In this document: one piece after another, positions 35,413-44,278 of the stretch
How the letters are laid out: every line of letters begins with the position of its first letter
How positions within the stretch are numbered: the stretch's first letter is position 1
Virus record (IMG/VR): IMGVR_UViG_3300024346_000018
Coordinates: 1-64,000 of that record
Reading direction: 5' to 3' (one strand)
Origin: a virus
Length of the DNA: 64,000 bases
Translations under genes and position numbers: made by a program
The notes under the pieces: model-generated
What the model saw: the letters and a program-made list of their open reading frames with translations, nothing else
What the model was told of the DNA's origin: nothing
Databases searched by the model: none

Positions 35413-37605
35413 TTATGAGTAAGTTTCTAATGCTAAATTTATTGGAGTTATTTGTGCTGTGATTGCTTTAGTAAATGTTCTACCTTCAATCGTTCCTGTT
35501 GCTTGTCTGATGATGAAATCATTACCAGCATAAAAGTCACCTGTTTCGTCACCCGATGTATGGAATACTCTACCTCCAGTTTCTTCAAATATTCTTAATG
35601 CTACGTTTGTTTCACCAACACCGCCTTGGTTTATTGGTAGTGCTAAAAAGTTAACACCAGCACCAGCATATGAAAAGTCATGTGATGTTGATGTGATTAA
35701 TGAACCAAATTCTTGTAGATATTGGGCTCCAGCTCCGTTTACAACTACTTGAGTAATTGTACTAATTAATACATCAAATAATTGTCCTACTTTATTTTTA
35801 GCAGGAGTAGTCATTGTTGAAAAATTACCTGATGGGTCGGTTACAATATATTCTTTCATATATTGCCATGCTAAAATAAAATCACCAGTTAATGATCCAC
35901 TTGCATTTGATACGTTTTGTGGTATAATCGATATTGCACCTTCTGTAAAAGAAGAGCCTGATGCTATTGGTAATGTAAAAACACTACCTGATGATGTATC
36001 TTGTCCTTTAAATAGACCTGAGATAAATTGTGATGTGCGAGCAGCTCCTGGGGCTAATAAATCATCAGCAATGGCATCAATTAATAATCCACTATCTTTA
36101 ATTGTTGATGAATATTGAGAACCACTTCCACTTACATATGTTGATGCAAAACTACCAGATTGTACTAGTTTATTTATCATATATGTTTGAATGTTTGTTT
36201 TATTAGCACTTACTAATAATGAACCAGAAGTAGATATTGAAGCACTTACAGCACTTATATCTGGTTTGACTAGCATTCTTAGTCCTTTAGCTCTTAATCC
36301 AAAGTCGCCAAATGTAGTATTTGAGTTTAGTAATGATGCGTGTCCACCTTCAATACAATAAGTACCTACACGTGAAAAGTTAGTAAAAAACGATACTAAT
36401 TGAGCATATCCTCTACCTCTAACACATATACCAATTCCGTTAAATGCTACCTGTGTGTATGCATCCACAATCATTGATTTAAGTGGAGAATATCCATCTA
36501 AAACTGAATCGTCTACTATCATACCACCTGGACCGTTTCCAATTAATGGATTAGCTGAACCTGAATTTAATGGTGTATAAAATTTATCTGCTGGTGTTGA
36601 AATAGCAGAACAGTTTTGGACATAAGGTGAAGTAACGATTGATGCACTTGGAGCAAATGCAAAGAAGAAACCATTTCTTGGATCTTCTAAATCATCAATT
36701 CTACATCCTTCTAAACGTAATCCATAACAATAAGTTCCATTATTCATTAAGAATAAATTCGAACCTGATGTCGCTGTTGTTGGAGATACTACTACTGATC
36801 TTAAATCATCACCTAATATAGATACGTTTGGTGGAACTGTAATAGGTGCTTCTTCTGTATAATATCCACTTTTAACTTGAATACTTTGTCGGTATGCTGG
36901 AAGTCCTGGATTAGCAGCTCTTGAAGCAGATGCTGCAATTGCAGCTGCTTTTATAGTTCTAAATGGAGATGATAATGTCTTACCATCATTTGTATCTAAT
37001 CCGTCTTCGGCTACATAGAATACTTTTTCAACTACACCAATATCTGTTATTCCAGCACCCGAACCACTTAAATTAGTTGCTATTAAAGTACCACCTACAG
37101 TAAATGAACCAGTAGCAAATATTGAACCGGTAAATTGATGTGTATTTGATAATTGAGAACCAAATCTAGTAGAACCAGTAATAAATTCTGTTGAAGAAGT
37201 TATTGTTTGGACAACAATGGTTTGAGCGGTTAAGGTACCGCGTACTGTAAAATTATCAGCAGATGAAGCAGTTGCAGCGAATGAAGAGGAAACAGCGTTT
37301 GACGAAGTTCCAGCGGACATTCCTGGTACTGATGACGCTGAAAGGGCGAATGATGCTGTTAAAGCATATGACGCAGAAATAGCGTTTGATGCTGATACTG
37401 CAAATGAAGCAGAAGTAGCAAAAGATGCAGATGCTGCTAAAGAAGCGGTTTCTCCGACAGCAACTATAGCTGCTGTTCCATTATCTAGTTTTAAATATAG
37501 TTTACCGTCGTATGTGTTTAATGCGATTTCACCTAATTCTAGTTGTTCTACACTAGGTATACGACCAGGTACAGCACTTCTTTTAAGCCTGATATTTTGA
37601 GACAT
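35413..37605 (-). CDS. tail fibre with parallel beta-helix (pectate-lyase-like) domain
   Basis: The 730-residue product starts SQNIRLKRSAVPGRIPSVEQ, then LELGEIALNTYDGKLYLKLD, a common phage fibre head. An Ala/Ser-rich linker and one shared fibre module follow, then a right-handed beta-helix-like domain from about 195 to 450 (FYVAEDGLDTNDGKTLSSPF, VPPNVSILGDDLRS, SLLNSNTTFGDFGLRAKG). This fold is typical of tailspikes and polysaccharide-binding fibres; catalytic residues are not identifiable by eye. A promoter-like motif is 49 bases upstream. It is the first fibre gene of the unit. Confidence 0.85.
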   Translation of the reverse strand: MSQNIRLKRSAVPGRIPSVEQLELGEIALNTYDGKLYLKLDNGTAAIVAVGETASLAASASFATSASFAVSASNAISASYALTASFALSASSVPGMSAGTSSNAVSSSFAATASSADNFTVRGTLTAQTIVVQTITSSTEFITGSTRFGSQLSNTHQFTGSIFATGSFTVGGTLIATNLSGSGAGITDIGVVEKVFYVAEDGLDTNDGKTLSSPFRTIKAAAIAASASRAANPGLPAYRQSIQVKSGYYTEEAPITVPPNVSILGDDLRSVVVSPTTATSGSNLFLMNNGTYCYGLRLEGCRIDDLEDPRNGFFFAFAPSASIVTSPYVQNCSAISTPADKFYTPLNSGSANPLIGNGPGGMIVDDSVLDGYSPLKSMIVDAYTQVAFNGIGICVRGRGYAQLVSFFTNFSRVGTYCIEGGHASLLNSNTTFGDFGLRAKGLRMLVKPDISAVSASISTSGSLLVSANKTNIQTYMINKLVQSGSFASTYVSGSGSQYSSTIKDSGLLIDAIADDLLAPGAARTSQFISGLFKGQDTSSGSVFTLPIASGSSFTEGAISIIPQNVSNASGSLTGDFILAWQYMKEYIVTDPSGNFSTMTTPAKNKVGQLFDVLISTITQVVVNGAGAQYLQEFGSLITSTSHDFSYAGAGVNFLALPINQGGVGETNVALRIFEETGGRVFHTSGDETGDFYAGNDFIIRQATGTIEGRTFTKAITAQITPINLALETYS
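37092..37280 (-). repeat. shared fibre module, copy in beta-helix fibre gene
   Basis: The encoded stretch TIVVQTITSSTEFITGSTRF shows it is a variant of the same module that occurs in the three other fibre genes downstream. Confidence 0.75.
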
Positions 37606-37654
37606 TTGCTAATTTTTACAGTATATACTTCAAGACACCTATATAAGGGCTGTG

Positions 37655-37663
37655 TATAAATAT
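37655..37663 (-). promoter_or_regulatory. candidate late promoter of the fibre unit
   Basis: The coding-strand motif is ATATTTATA, 49 bases from the first fibre start, in a 79-base intergenic gap without other features. Confidence 0.5.
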
Positions 37664-37684
37664 CGGTAAAAATAGAAATATTAA

Positions 37685-37918
37685 TTAGAAAGTTCCACCA
37701 TCTAATCCACCAGTAACAGTAAGTGAACTACTTGCTACATTTAATGAATCTACATCAAATATTGAACCAGAAATAGATAAAGCAGGAATGCTTGGATTAA
37801 CTTGTCGCACTACAGCAGAACCAGTTATTATTAAACTACCAGACATTAATAACCGCAATGGATCATTTGGATCTAATCTAAGTGGAGATAATATTTGGTC
37901 TAATGTAATTAAAGGCAT
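37685..37918 (-). CDS. small hypothetical structural protein
   Basis: This 77-residue protein begins MPLITLDQILSPLRLDPNDP and then has SGSLIITGSAVVRQ-type beta repeats resembling short sections of the fibre proteins downstream. It lies one base after the tail-terminator gene. It could be a small fibre-attachment or collar protein, but no family is recognised. Confidence 0.55.
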   Translation of the reverse strand: MPLITLDQILSPLRLDPNDPLRLLMSGSLIITGSAVVRQVNPSIPALSISGSIFDVDSLNVASSSLTVTGGLDGGTF

Positions 37919-37919
37919 G

Positions 37920-39161
37920 TTATTGGAATTTACCTATTGCGGTTACTTCTTTATCAGTTAAATAATATCCTAAACCATTCTCATCGATTGTCAATGTACA
38001 AGTATTATTTCCATTATCAACAAATGAAGTTATATAATCATGTGGAAGAAAAACACCATTAACATAAAATATAAAATTCATTTTTGTTGTTTGAGGCAAT
38101 GATGAATTTATAGGTATAGATAATATAGATGCTGGAGAAAAAACTGCAGTTGTTTGAGTTACTGTAGCTGCTTTTTTAGCTATTATAGTACCTAAATAAA
38201 TAAGATCTTTAGCATCTGCTCCTTGAATGGTTATATTACTTCCTCCCTCAAATATAGTTGTTGAATTCATTGGTACTGTAGTTACTGTTTGTGCTTCGGC
38301 ACCTAAAGAATTAAGATCTTCAGATGTTGTCTCTACCATAAATATTAACTGAGAAGTCCCATAGTACATATCAGCATTTGCAATTTGTTTATTAATTGTA
38401 TCAGGAATTATATATCCATTTAAAATAATATTAAATGTAGATTTAACTGCTCTACCATCTGCTGTTGTTACTTCTGTAACTGTTGAAAATGAATCAACTC
38501 TTGCTCTAAATTTAAAGCGAGAAAAATCTCCCCAATATGAATCGCTTGCAAAATTAATAGCTTCAATAATTGGATTAATTTGTTCTACATAATCAGTAAA
38601 TATAATACACGAGTATGTTAAAGTAACATAATCAGGTATAACAGACATATATACCTCTTTAGAAGGTTGTCTATTAGTTACTACTGAAAATCTATCATAT
38701 TGGTTTTTAGCATTAAATTTTTGTTCAAATAATTGATAATGGTGAACTTTATTACCATCTAATTTATTGCCTAAAGAACGATTTTTTTCTAATGTATCAC
38801 GTCTATACATGATAAGAGGTACCATTAACTTACCACTTTTATCACGTAAACCACCATCGGATTGTACTGATTTCCAACGTTCAGGAGAACCATACATAAT
38901 AGGAACAGGTAAATGTTCACCATTCTGTATTACTGTTGGTTTTATTGTATTTTCAAAGTAATATTTAATTACTTCATCGTGATCTTTTAATGAAACAGAA
39001 AAATCTTTTTGTTTTTTACCCTTAAATGATATTTCTTTTGCTCTATTTTTTGAGAATACTGTATCACTCTGTGTTTTATTTACAGTATTAATGTAAGGAA
39101 CAAACGCTTCTTGAACGACTTGTGATTGATTTTTAGGAAGTGGTTTTAAGTCTCTAGCCAT
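37920..39161 (-). CDS. 15: tail terminator/sheath stabiliser, gp15-like
   Basis: This 413-residue protein shares the layout of T4 gp15: a VPIMYGSPERWKSVQ strand near 107-121, LMVPLIMYRRDTLEKNRS, then YVTLTYSCIIFTDYVEQINP near 180, and FNIILNGYIIPDTI near 245. T4 gp15 is the tail-completion ring that stabilises the sheath at the head end. The ~140-residue C-terminal extension here is Thr-rich with FYVNGVFLPHDYITSF and is longer than in T4 (272 aa). Neighbours are the gp14-like neck protein (1-base overlap) and the fibre genes. Assignment rests on remembered motif order. Confidence 0.7.
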   Translation of the reverse strand: MARDLKPLPKNQSQVVQEAFVPYINTVNKTQSDTVFSKNRAKEISFKGKKQKDFSVSLKDHDEVIKYYFENTIKPTVIQNGEHLPVPIMYGSPERWKSVQSDGGLRDKSGKLMVPLIMYRRDTLEKNRSLGNKLDGNKVHHYQLFEQKFNAKNQYDRFSVVTNRQPSKEVYMSVIPDYVTLTYSCIIFTDYVEQINPIIEAINFASDSYWGDFSRFKFRARVDSFSTVTEVTTADGRAVKSTFNIILNGYIIPDTINKQIANADMYYGTSQLIFMVETTSEDLNSLGAEAQTVTTVPMNSTTIFEGGSNITIQGADAKDLIYLGTIIAKKAATVTQTTAVFSPASILSIPINSSLPQTTKMNFIFYVNGVFLPHDYITSFVDNGNNTCTLTIDENGLGYYLTDKEVTAIGKFQ

Positions 39162-39649
39162 TATAATCGTTCTTTAGATATACCCAATTTTTCAGGACGA
39201 ACTATTTGAGCTGTTACAATAATAGATATACTAGAACCAAAGTCAGTAGTATCATCATATGCGTATGATGGATCTTTACCTACTACAAATTGATTTTCGA
39301 CAGTTCCCGATATTTCGTAATAATCTTCGTGCCATAATATAACATCGCCAACTTCAGGAACTAAATTAATATCCACAAGGATATCGCGTAAAAATCGTAC
39401 ATTAATTTCACGTGTAAGATCAGTACCAAATTCAGTTTCAGCCCACGTTTGAGCATTACGTTCAATTAAACAATTTACTAAAATTGGATCATTATATGTT
39501 TTTATAAGTGATTCTCCATATAAATTAGAATCAGTCTTATTTAAAGCAATTTTATAATATCCAACTGATTGTTGAATAATATTATTAATCAATTCTTTAT
39601 TGATGTGACGAAATAGTGATATGTCTCTAGAACCTCCAAATAACGCCAT
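39161..39649 (-). CDS. 14: neck protein, gp14-like
   Basis: This 162-residue protein begins MALFGGSRDISLFRHINKEL and contains NLVPEVGDVILWHEDYYEIS, a beta pattern typical of T4 gp14-like neck proteins that close the head after packaging. Its stop overlaps the first base of the gp15-like start. It is shorter than T4 gp14 (256 aa), so it may represent the core domain only. Confidence 0.65.
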   Translation of the reverse strand: MALFGGSRDISLFRHINKELINNIIQQSVGYYKIALNKTDSNLYGESLIKTYNDPILVNCLIERNAQTWAETEFGTDLTREINVRFLRDILVDINLVPEVGDVILWHEDYYEISGTVENQFVVGKDPSYAYDDTTDFGSSISIIVTAQIVRPEKLGISKERL

Positions 39650-39650
39650 A

Positions 39651-39980
39651 TTAGTAATTTCTGATTTTAACTAATGATTTTTCACGTGGGAAAAATTTAA
39701 CTAATCCGTTAATACCTAAAGCCGCAGTTTTAATTGATTTAATAGTTTCTTCAGGTGTACCTTCGTTAATGAATTTAATTTCAAGTAGTGCATAATCGTA
39801 ATTAGCATCAGATAATGATTCTAATTTATCGTTTGAAATAACTTTAATTACAACAATATCTTTAATTGCTCTAACTTGATTATAAATTTCTGTCTGGTTT
39901 GCTTTCGATTTTTCTACTTTAATTATGGCTTGCATAAAATAAGTTTCGAATGCCTCTAAAAGTAAATCTACTAATTTCAT
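39651..39980 (-). CDS. small hypothetical neck-region protein with LLLE leader
   Basis: This 109-residue protein starts MKLVDLLLEAFETYFMQAII. It has an alpha/beta pattern (IYNQVRAIKDIVVIKVISND, YALLEIKFINEGTPEETIKS) with a ferredoxin-like appearance. No family is recognised. It is 1 base from each neighbour, between gp13-like and gp14-like genes. Its N-terminus resembles the M-K-L-x-D-L-L-x-E leader seen on other proteins of the window, but here that helix could simply be part of the fold. Confidence 0.6.
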   Translation of the reverse strand: MKLVDLLLEAFETYFMQAIIKVEKSKANQTEIYNQVRAIKDIVVIKVISNDKLESLSDANYDYALLEIKFINEGTPEETIKSIKTAALGINGLVKFFPREKSLVKIRNY

Positions 39981-39981
39981 A

Positions 39982-41136
39982 TTAAAATATATAAAGCGGT
40001 AATGGAACTTGTTGTAAAGTTTGATTTACAAATCCTTCATCCATTGAGCGTTTTTCTAATTGTTTTGTTCTAGAAGAATCTTCTAATGTCCCACGTAATT
40101 GTTCTAATAATGCTATTTTTTCAGAACGAGCATCAGTTAATAAATCAGCTTGATTTAATGTTACTTCAGATCCTGGAATAGGTACAGTAGTATATTTACC
40201 ACGTACATATGCTAGCATTTCTTTTACTAATGCTAATGTATATTGGAATACCCACATTTTACCTACTGAATTAATCTGAGAATATACTGGGTTATTGTAA
40301 GGTACGTTAGACACGTTTGTAACCAAATTGGTAGCTGATCCACTTATAAATGATTGATTACGTTCTGATTTTTTGATATAGTGAAATATTAATGTAGTAT
40401 CTGCTGTAGGAATTGGAAATAATCTTAATTGATTATTTACTAAATCAAATGAAAATGCTGATTTTCTAACTTGATCGTTTAATTCAATTGCTTGTAGCTT
40501 CAACATATCAAAGTTCAACGGCATTAACATAAAGTTAATACCTGGAGAAAATGATCCAAAATTAAATGATTCTAACAATGATTGTATACCTGTACCTGTA
40601 CCAGCATATGGATCAAAATAACGAACAATAGCTGGAGGTGTTTGTTGAAATACTGTTTTTACTTCAATTGAATCACCTGGTTGTAATGATGCAGATGCGG
40701 ATGCCCAAGTATTTAAATCATAATTTTGTACTCCTGCAGTTACAGGCATAGAAGCCGTATAATAAGTTACTGTACCACCAGTTCCTGCTTCAGAACCATA
40801 AGTAGAAGCTATTTTGATTGTAGTTGATAAATTGGGAGTAATTACTCGGTTATTTAGAACAGATCCAGTTGAAGATCCTTCTATCGAAATATAATTTTCT
40901 CTAATTTTCCATTGATATACTTCGTTTCCGTATACTGTAATTGCTTCTTCGAATGCAGTATAGAATTGTATATCTTGTAATTCGATATTTTCAATTGGAT
41001 ATCCTAAACGCTGTGCACACCATTTTACTACTTTATCAGCATCAGTTCTGAATGTTGAATCAGCATCATAAAACCCAAATGGAGTTGATCCAGTAGTAAA
41101 AAAAGATGAACCAGTATATATTGCTATGTTAGCCAT
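39982..41136 (-). CDS. 13: neck protein, gp13-like
   Basis: This 384-residue protein begins MANIAIYTGSSFFTTGSTPF. The motif VVKWCAQRLGYPIENIELQD, then FYTAFEEAITVYGNEVYQWK, is typical of the adaptor/neck proteins (gp13-like) that join portal and tail in T4-like phages. The rest alternates variable loops with strands (MLKLQAIELNDQVRKSAFSF). It precedes the gp14-like gene as in T4. A promoter-like motif is 22 bases upstream. Confidence 0.7.
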   Translation of the reverse strand: MANIAIYTGSSFFTTGSTPFGFYDADSTFRTDADKVVKWCAQRLGYPIENIELQDIQFYTAFEEAITVYGNEVYQWKIRENYISIEGSSTGSVLNNRVITPNLSTTIKIASTYGSEAGTGGTVTYYTASMPVTAGVQNYDLNTWASASASLQPGDSIEVKTVFQQTPPAIVRYFDPYAGTGTGIQSLLESFNFGSFSPGINFMLMPLNFDMLKLQAIELNDQVRKSAFSFDLVNNQLRLFPIPTADTTLIFHYIKKSERNQSFISGSATNLVTNVSNVPYNNPVYSQINSVGKMWVFQYTLALVKEMLAYVRGKYTTVPIPGSEVTLNQADLLTDARSEKIALLEQLRGTLEDSSRTKQLEKRSMDEGFVNQTLQQVPLPLYIF

Positions 41137-41158
41137 TAATCAAATATGTAGTGTTTGT

Positions 41159-41167
41159 TATAAATAT
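41159..41167 (-). promoter_or_regulatory. candidate late promoter for neck genes
   Basis: The coding-strand motif ATATTTATA is 22 bases from the gp13-like start. Confidence 0.55.
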
Positions 41168-41185
41168 TAAGATTTTTTATTATAA

Positions 41186-41776
41186 TTAAAAACCGTTTGT
41201 TGCTGGGTTGTAGAATACTCTACCTGTTACATTTGTTGTTTTAGTTATTGTAGGTGTTGAATAATTAAATGTCATTGCATCCCCACCACCAGCTTCACCA
41301 AACTGTATTCTTATTGGATAATATATACCCGAGGTGAGAGAAATAGTTCCACTGGTTTCTTGAACAGCGTGTGCACCACCATTATTTACTGTTGCATTTG
41401 CAGTTGTAAATCCAGATAACGCATTTGGACCTACCCAAACATAAGAAGCATCATCACTTGCTGTAAAAAATGTATAAGTTTCTGTTGTAGAAGGTAAAAA
41501 ATAACCTAACCACTGACAACTAAAGTTTGAACCATCGTCACTGCCAGCTTCAGAAATTGCAGTAGTTTGTACAGAAGTTGCAGGATTAGTACCGTATGTT
41601 CCTGGTGTTGCCGTTGCAAAAAATGATGGAACATCAGAAAAATATCCAGCATATGTTGTTTTATATAAACCAGCACTATATGTAATAGAGATTCTAATAT
41701 TTAACCCACCACTATTAGTATTATTTACTAATGAAAATCCTCCATTACCGTTTGTGTTTAATAATGTTAAAGGCAT
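41186..41776 (-). CDS. PA14-like carbohydrate-binding protein
   Basis: This 196-residue protein contains a PA14/GLEYA-type pattern: YAGYFSDVPSFFATATPGTY near 38-57, LGYFLPSTTETYTFFTASDD (about 87-106) with ASYVWVG after it, and IYYPIRIQFGEAGGGDAMTF near 150. PA14 domains often bind sugars. There is no signal peptide. Placed between PhoH and the neck genes, it may be a head decoration or collar protein giving surface binding. Structural role is inferred; the PA14 call rests on the strand pattern. Confidence 0.6.
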   Translation of the reverse strand: MPLTLLNTNGNGGFSLVNNTNSGGLNIRISITYSAGLYKTTYAGYFSDVPSFFATATPGTYGTNPATSVQTTAISEAGSDDGSNFSCQWLGYFLPSTTETYTFFTASDDASYVWVGPNALSGFTTANATVNNGGAHAVQETSGTISLTSGIYYPIRIQFGEAGGGDAMTFNYSTPTITKTTNVTGRVFYNPATNGF

Positions 41777-42486
41777 TACATATGTTCTTTATACATGTTT
41801 AAGACTGATTCCACAATTGGATGTCTGTGATTTGTTTTTAATACAACGGATGCTACTCCTGGAATGGAACCAGCAACTTGTTTTGATAGAAAATACATAC
41901 CAGAGTCTTTTTTGTTTTTTAAATCGACTTGAGATGTATCGCCTACAATCACCATTTTACTTCCTTTACATAAACGAGATATTACCATTTCCATTTGAGG
42001 ATCAGTAACGTTTTGTGCCTCGTCTACAATAATAAATGCATTTGAGAAGTTACGTCCACGCATAAATGCAAATGGAACAATTTCTATTTGTCCTCGCTCA
42101 AAGTACATATCCACTTTTTCTTTATCGTATACTCGATATGCATTGTCGTATATTGGAGCAACGAATGGATCTAATTTTTCTTTAATACCACCAGGTAAAA
42201 AACCAATTTCTTCTTTAGCTGTTACTACTGGTCTTGCTATAATGATCTTTTCAACTTCTTTGTTAAATAATAGATCTAGCGCTGTTTGGACTGCCACTAA
42301 TGTTTTACCACTTCCTGCTTGTCCTGTAATGACTGTTATGTCATTAACTAAAATTATACTTTTTGTTTCTTTTTGTTCTTCGTTTAGTTGAACTTGAAAC
42401 TTAATTGGATTTTTAGGTTTACGTTTTTCCTGAAAAATCGCATCAGTGTGGTGATTTGAACTCATAAAACTTGTTTTAGTTATCAT
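41776..42486 (-). CDS. phoH: PhoH-like ATPase
   Basis: This 236-residue protein has Walker A GQAGSGKT at 55-62, IIARPVVTAKEEIGFLPGGI, and Walker B AFIIVDEAQNVTDPQM, followed by the VGDTSQVDL motif of the PhoH family. PhoH is common in marine phages and is linked to phosphate-regulated host genes, but its role in phages is unknown. It lies unusually inside the structural region. The motif ATATTTATT ends only 1 base from the first ATG, so translation may start at the internal Met8 (42465). It shares one base with the PA14-like gene. Confidence 0.88.
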   Translation of the reverse strand: MITKTSFMSSNHHTDAIFQEKRKPKNPIKFQVQLNEEQKETKSIILVNDITVITGQAGSGKTLVAVQTALDLLFNKEVEKIIIARPVVTAKEEIGFLPGGIKEKLDPFVAPIYDNAYRVYDKEKVDMYFERGQIEIVPFAFMRGRNFSNAFIIVDEAQNVTDPQMEMVISRLCKGSKMVIVGDTSQVDLKNKKDSGMYFLSKQVAGSIPGVASVVLKTNHRHPIVESVLNMYKEHM

Positions 42487-42487
42487 T

Positions 42488-42496
42488 AATAAATAT
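42488..42496 (-). promoter_or_regulatory. candidate promoter for PhoH gene
   Basis: A variant coding-strand motif ATATTTATT ends one base before the first ATG of phoH; the internal Met8 (42465) would be 22 bases downstream. Confidence 0.4.
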
Positions 42497-42523
42497 GTAA
42501 AGATTTATTTATTGCAATAAACA

Positions 42524-42553
42524 AAAGAAGGCCGGAGCTTAGCTCCGACCTTA
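42524..42553 (-). terminator. terminator after major capsid protein
   Basis: AAGGTCGGAGC and GCTCCGGCCTT pair with one mismatch around a 3-base loop and are followed by TTCTTTTG on the coding strand. It ends the capsid transcript 25 bases after the stop codon. Confidence 0.8.
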
Positions 42554-42577
42554 CTTTTATTCTAAAAATTAGAAATA

Positions 42578-44251
42578 TTAGTATCCTAATGTCTCTAAAC
42601 CGTGTACAAATACGCGACCGTAGAATTCAGGACGAACCATTTTCTTAGCGTAACGAGTCATCAAACCTTTACGTGGAGTAAATGTTTCTGGATCGTATAC
42701 TAATGGAGTCATGATCAACGGAATGTATGGAGCATAAACAGCACCAGTTTCAAGGAATTGAGATCCTTTATAACCCATCAAAATCATGTTAGAAGTTAAA
42801 TAAGGATTCTTATAAACTTTGTAACGAGAATTTAATGAACCAATTTTCTGGATACCGAATCCGAATTCTGATTTCTCACCATCACCGTCAGTAGCAAATC
42901 CTGGAATAGATTCTAATACTGTAGCAATTGCTGGAGAACAAACCATAAAGTTAGCACCACCACGCAATGTCTTTTGGTGAATTTTGTTAGAAACTTGTTG
43001 CAATACAGTTCCGATAGTTTGGAACCATTCGCCTTGAGAATTGTAATATCCAGTTAAGTTACCTGATTGAGAGTTAGCAGATACAGTTGTGAAACCTGAA
43101 CCGTTCCAGAATGTATTGTTAGCAGCTGACCAGTAACCAGTAGTAGCAGCATTTTCTTGCAACATACCTAACAACTCCAAATCAACTTCCATTGCAATGT
43201 AGTTAGACAACATAGAAGTTACTTCTGATTCAGCATCTACCGAGTGGTAAGCGTTCAAATCTTGAGCAAATTCTGGAGTCCATTGTGCTTTCAACTTACG
43301 AGTCTTAGCAACGATTGATTCAGATTTTAATTTGATATCAATTGAAGGGATAGCAATTGATGATGAGCTTTCAGCGTTTGGATATCCAGCACCTGAAGCA
43401 TCTTCGAAATCACCGCGAGCAGCAACTGTAGTAGTTTTAGGGTAGTATACTTGGTAAACTTGAGAAGAACCAGTAGCACCAACAACTGAACCAGAGATTA
43501 TTACTGTAACAGTACCATCAGCGTTCAATGTAGAAAATTCGTTCAATACGTTATCAGCTGTCAAAGTAGAACCTGAAACGATAGCGATTGATTTTACTGC
43601 AGATGTATCTAAAGCAGCTAAAGCACCTGAAGCAAATGTAATAGAGCGAGCTGAAGAACCAACTGAAGCAGAAACTGCTGAGTTGTAATTCCAGTTAGCT
43701 AATGTCAAAGCAGATGCTGAAGTACCAGCGATAACTGATTGAGTAGTATTGATTGAATAACCATATCTACCATCACCATACAAACCACCAGCAACTTCTA
43801 AGTTTTTAACGTTTGGATGATTTTCAGCTTGGTTACCATATAAAGAAGTAGTTCCGAATTCTTTTTTACCAGCTCCATCAGCAGATAATCCTAAGTTTGA
43901 ATATTTGAAATCCAAATAGAATACTAGACCTGAAGGTAAAGACATTGGTTGTACAGAAACGAATTCTTTAGCAACGATTTCACCGAATACACGGCGAACT
44001 AACGGAAGAGCAACACCAGCCCAGTTCTCACCAGCACCACCTGACATTGATGATTGACCACCAGTCACGTTTGCTTCTTGAACCAATGCTTTAGCTTGGT
44101 TTTCCAAAATTACCGCCATATTGTTGCGGTCATACTCACTATTAAGGTTTTTCAATAAACCTGTTTTTTCCCATTTTCCAACTAATTTGCCAGCTTCTGC
44201 TTGACGATCTTGGAACGGGTTTGCGCTTTCTAAAAGACTTTGTACGTTCAT
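42578..44251 (-). CDS. 23: major capsid protein (gp23-like)
   Basis: This 557-residue protein begins MNVQSLLESANPFQDRQAEA. The pre-sequence contains the cluster ENQAKALVQE, and cleavage after Glu59 is predicted by the hydrophobic-x-Glu rule of gp21-type proteases, leaving ANVTGGQSSM as the new N-terminus (compare FLTE-AEIGG in T4 gp23). LVRRVFGEIVAKEFVSVQPM then SLPSGLVFYLDFKYSN is the conserved gp23 segment. The C-terminus has YYGRVFVHGLETLGY-type residues. It follows the scaffold gene and has its own terminator. The leader (44252-44280) is almost pure A/T, a strong translation signal in Bacteroidota-type genomes. Confidence 0.95.
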   Translation of the reverse strand: MNVQSLLESANPFQDRQAEAGKLVGKWEKTGLLKNLNSEYDRNNMAVILENQAKALVQEANVTGGQSSMSGGAGENWAGVALPLVRRVFGEIVAKEFVSVQPMSLPSGLVFYLDFKYSNLGLSADGAGKKEFGTTSLYGNQAENHPNVKNLEVAGGLYGDGRYGYSINTTQSVIAGTSASALTLANWNYNSAVSASVGSSARSITFASGALAALDTSAVKSIAIVSGSTLTADNVLNEFSTLNADGTVTVIISGSVVGATGSSQVYQVYYPKTTTVAARGDFEDASGAGYPNAESSSSIAIPSIDIKLKSESIVAKTRKLKAQWTPEFAQDLNAYHSVDAESEVTSMLSNYIAMEVDLELLGMLQENAATTGYWSAANNTFWNGSGFTTVSANSQSGNLTGYYNSQGEWFQTIGTVLQQVSNKIHQKTLRGGANFMVCSPAIATVLESIPGFATDGDGEKSEFGFGIQKIGSLNSRYKVYKNPYLTSNMILMGYKGSQFLETGAVYAPYIPLIMTPLVYDPETFTPRKGLMTRYAKKMVRPEFYGRVFVHGLETLGY

Positions 44252-44278
44252 TTTTTTTTAAATTAAATTTTTTTAAAA

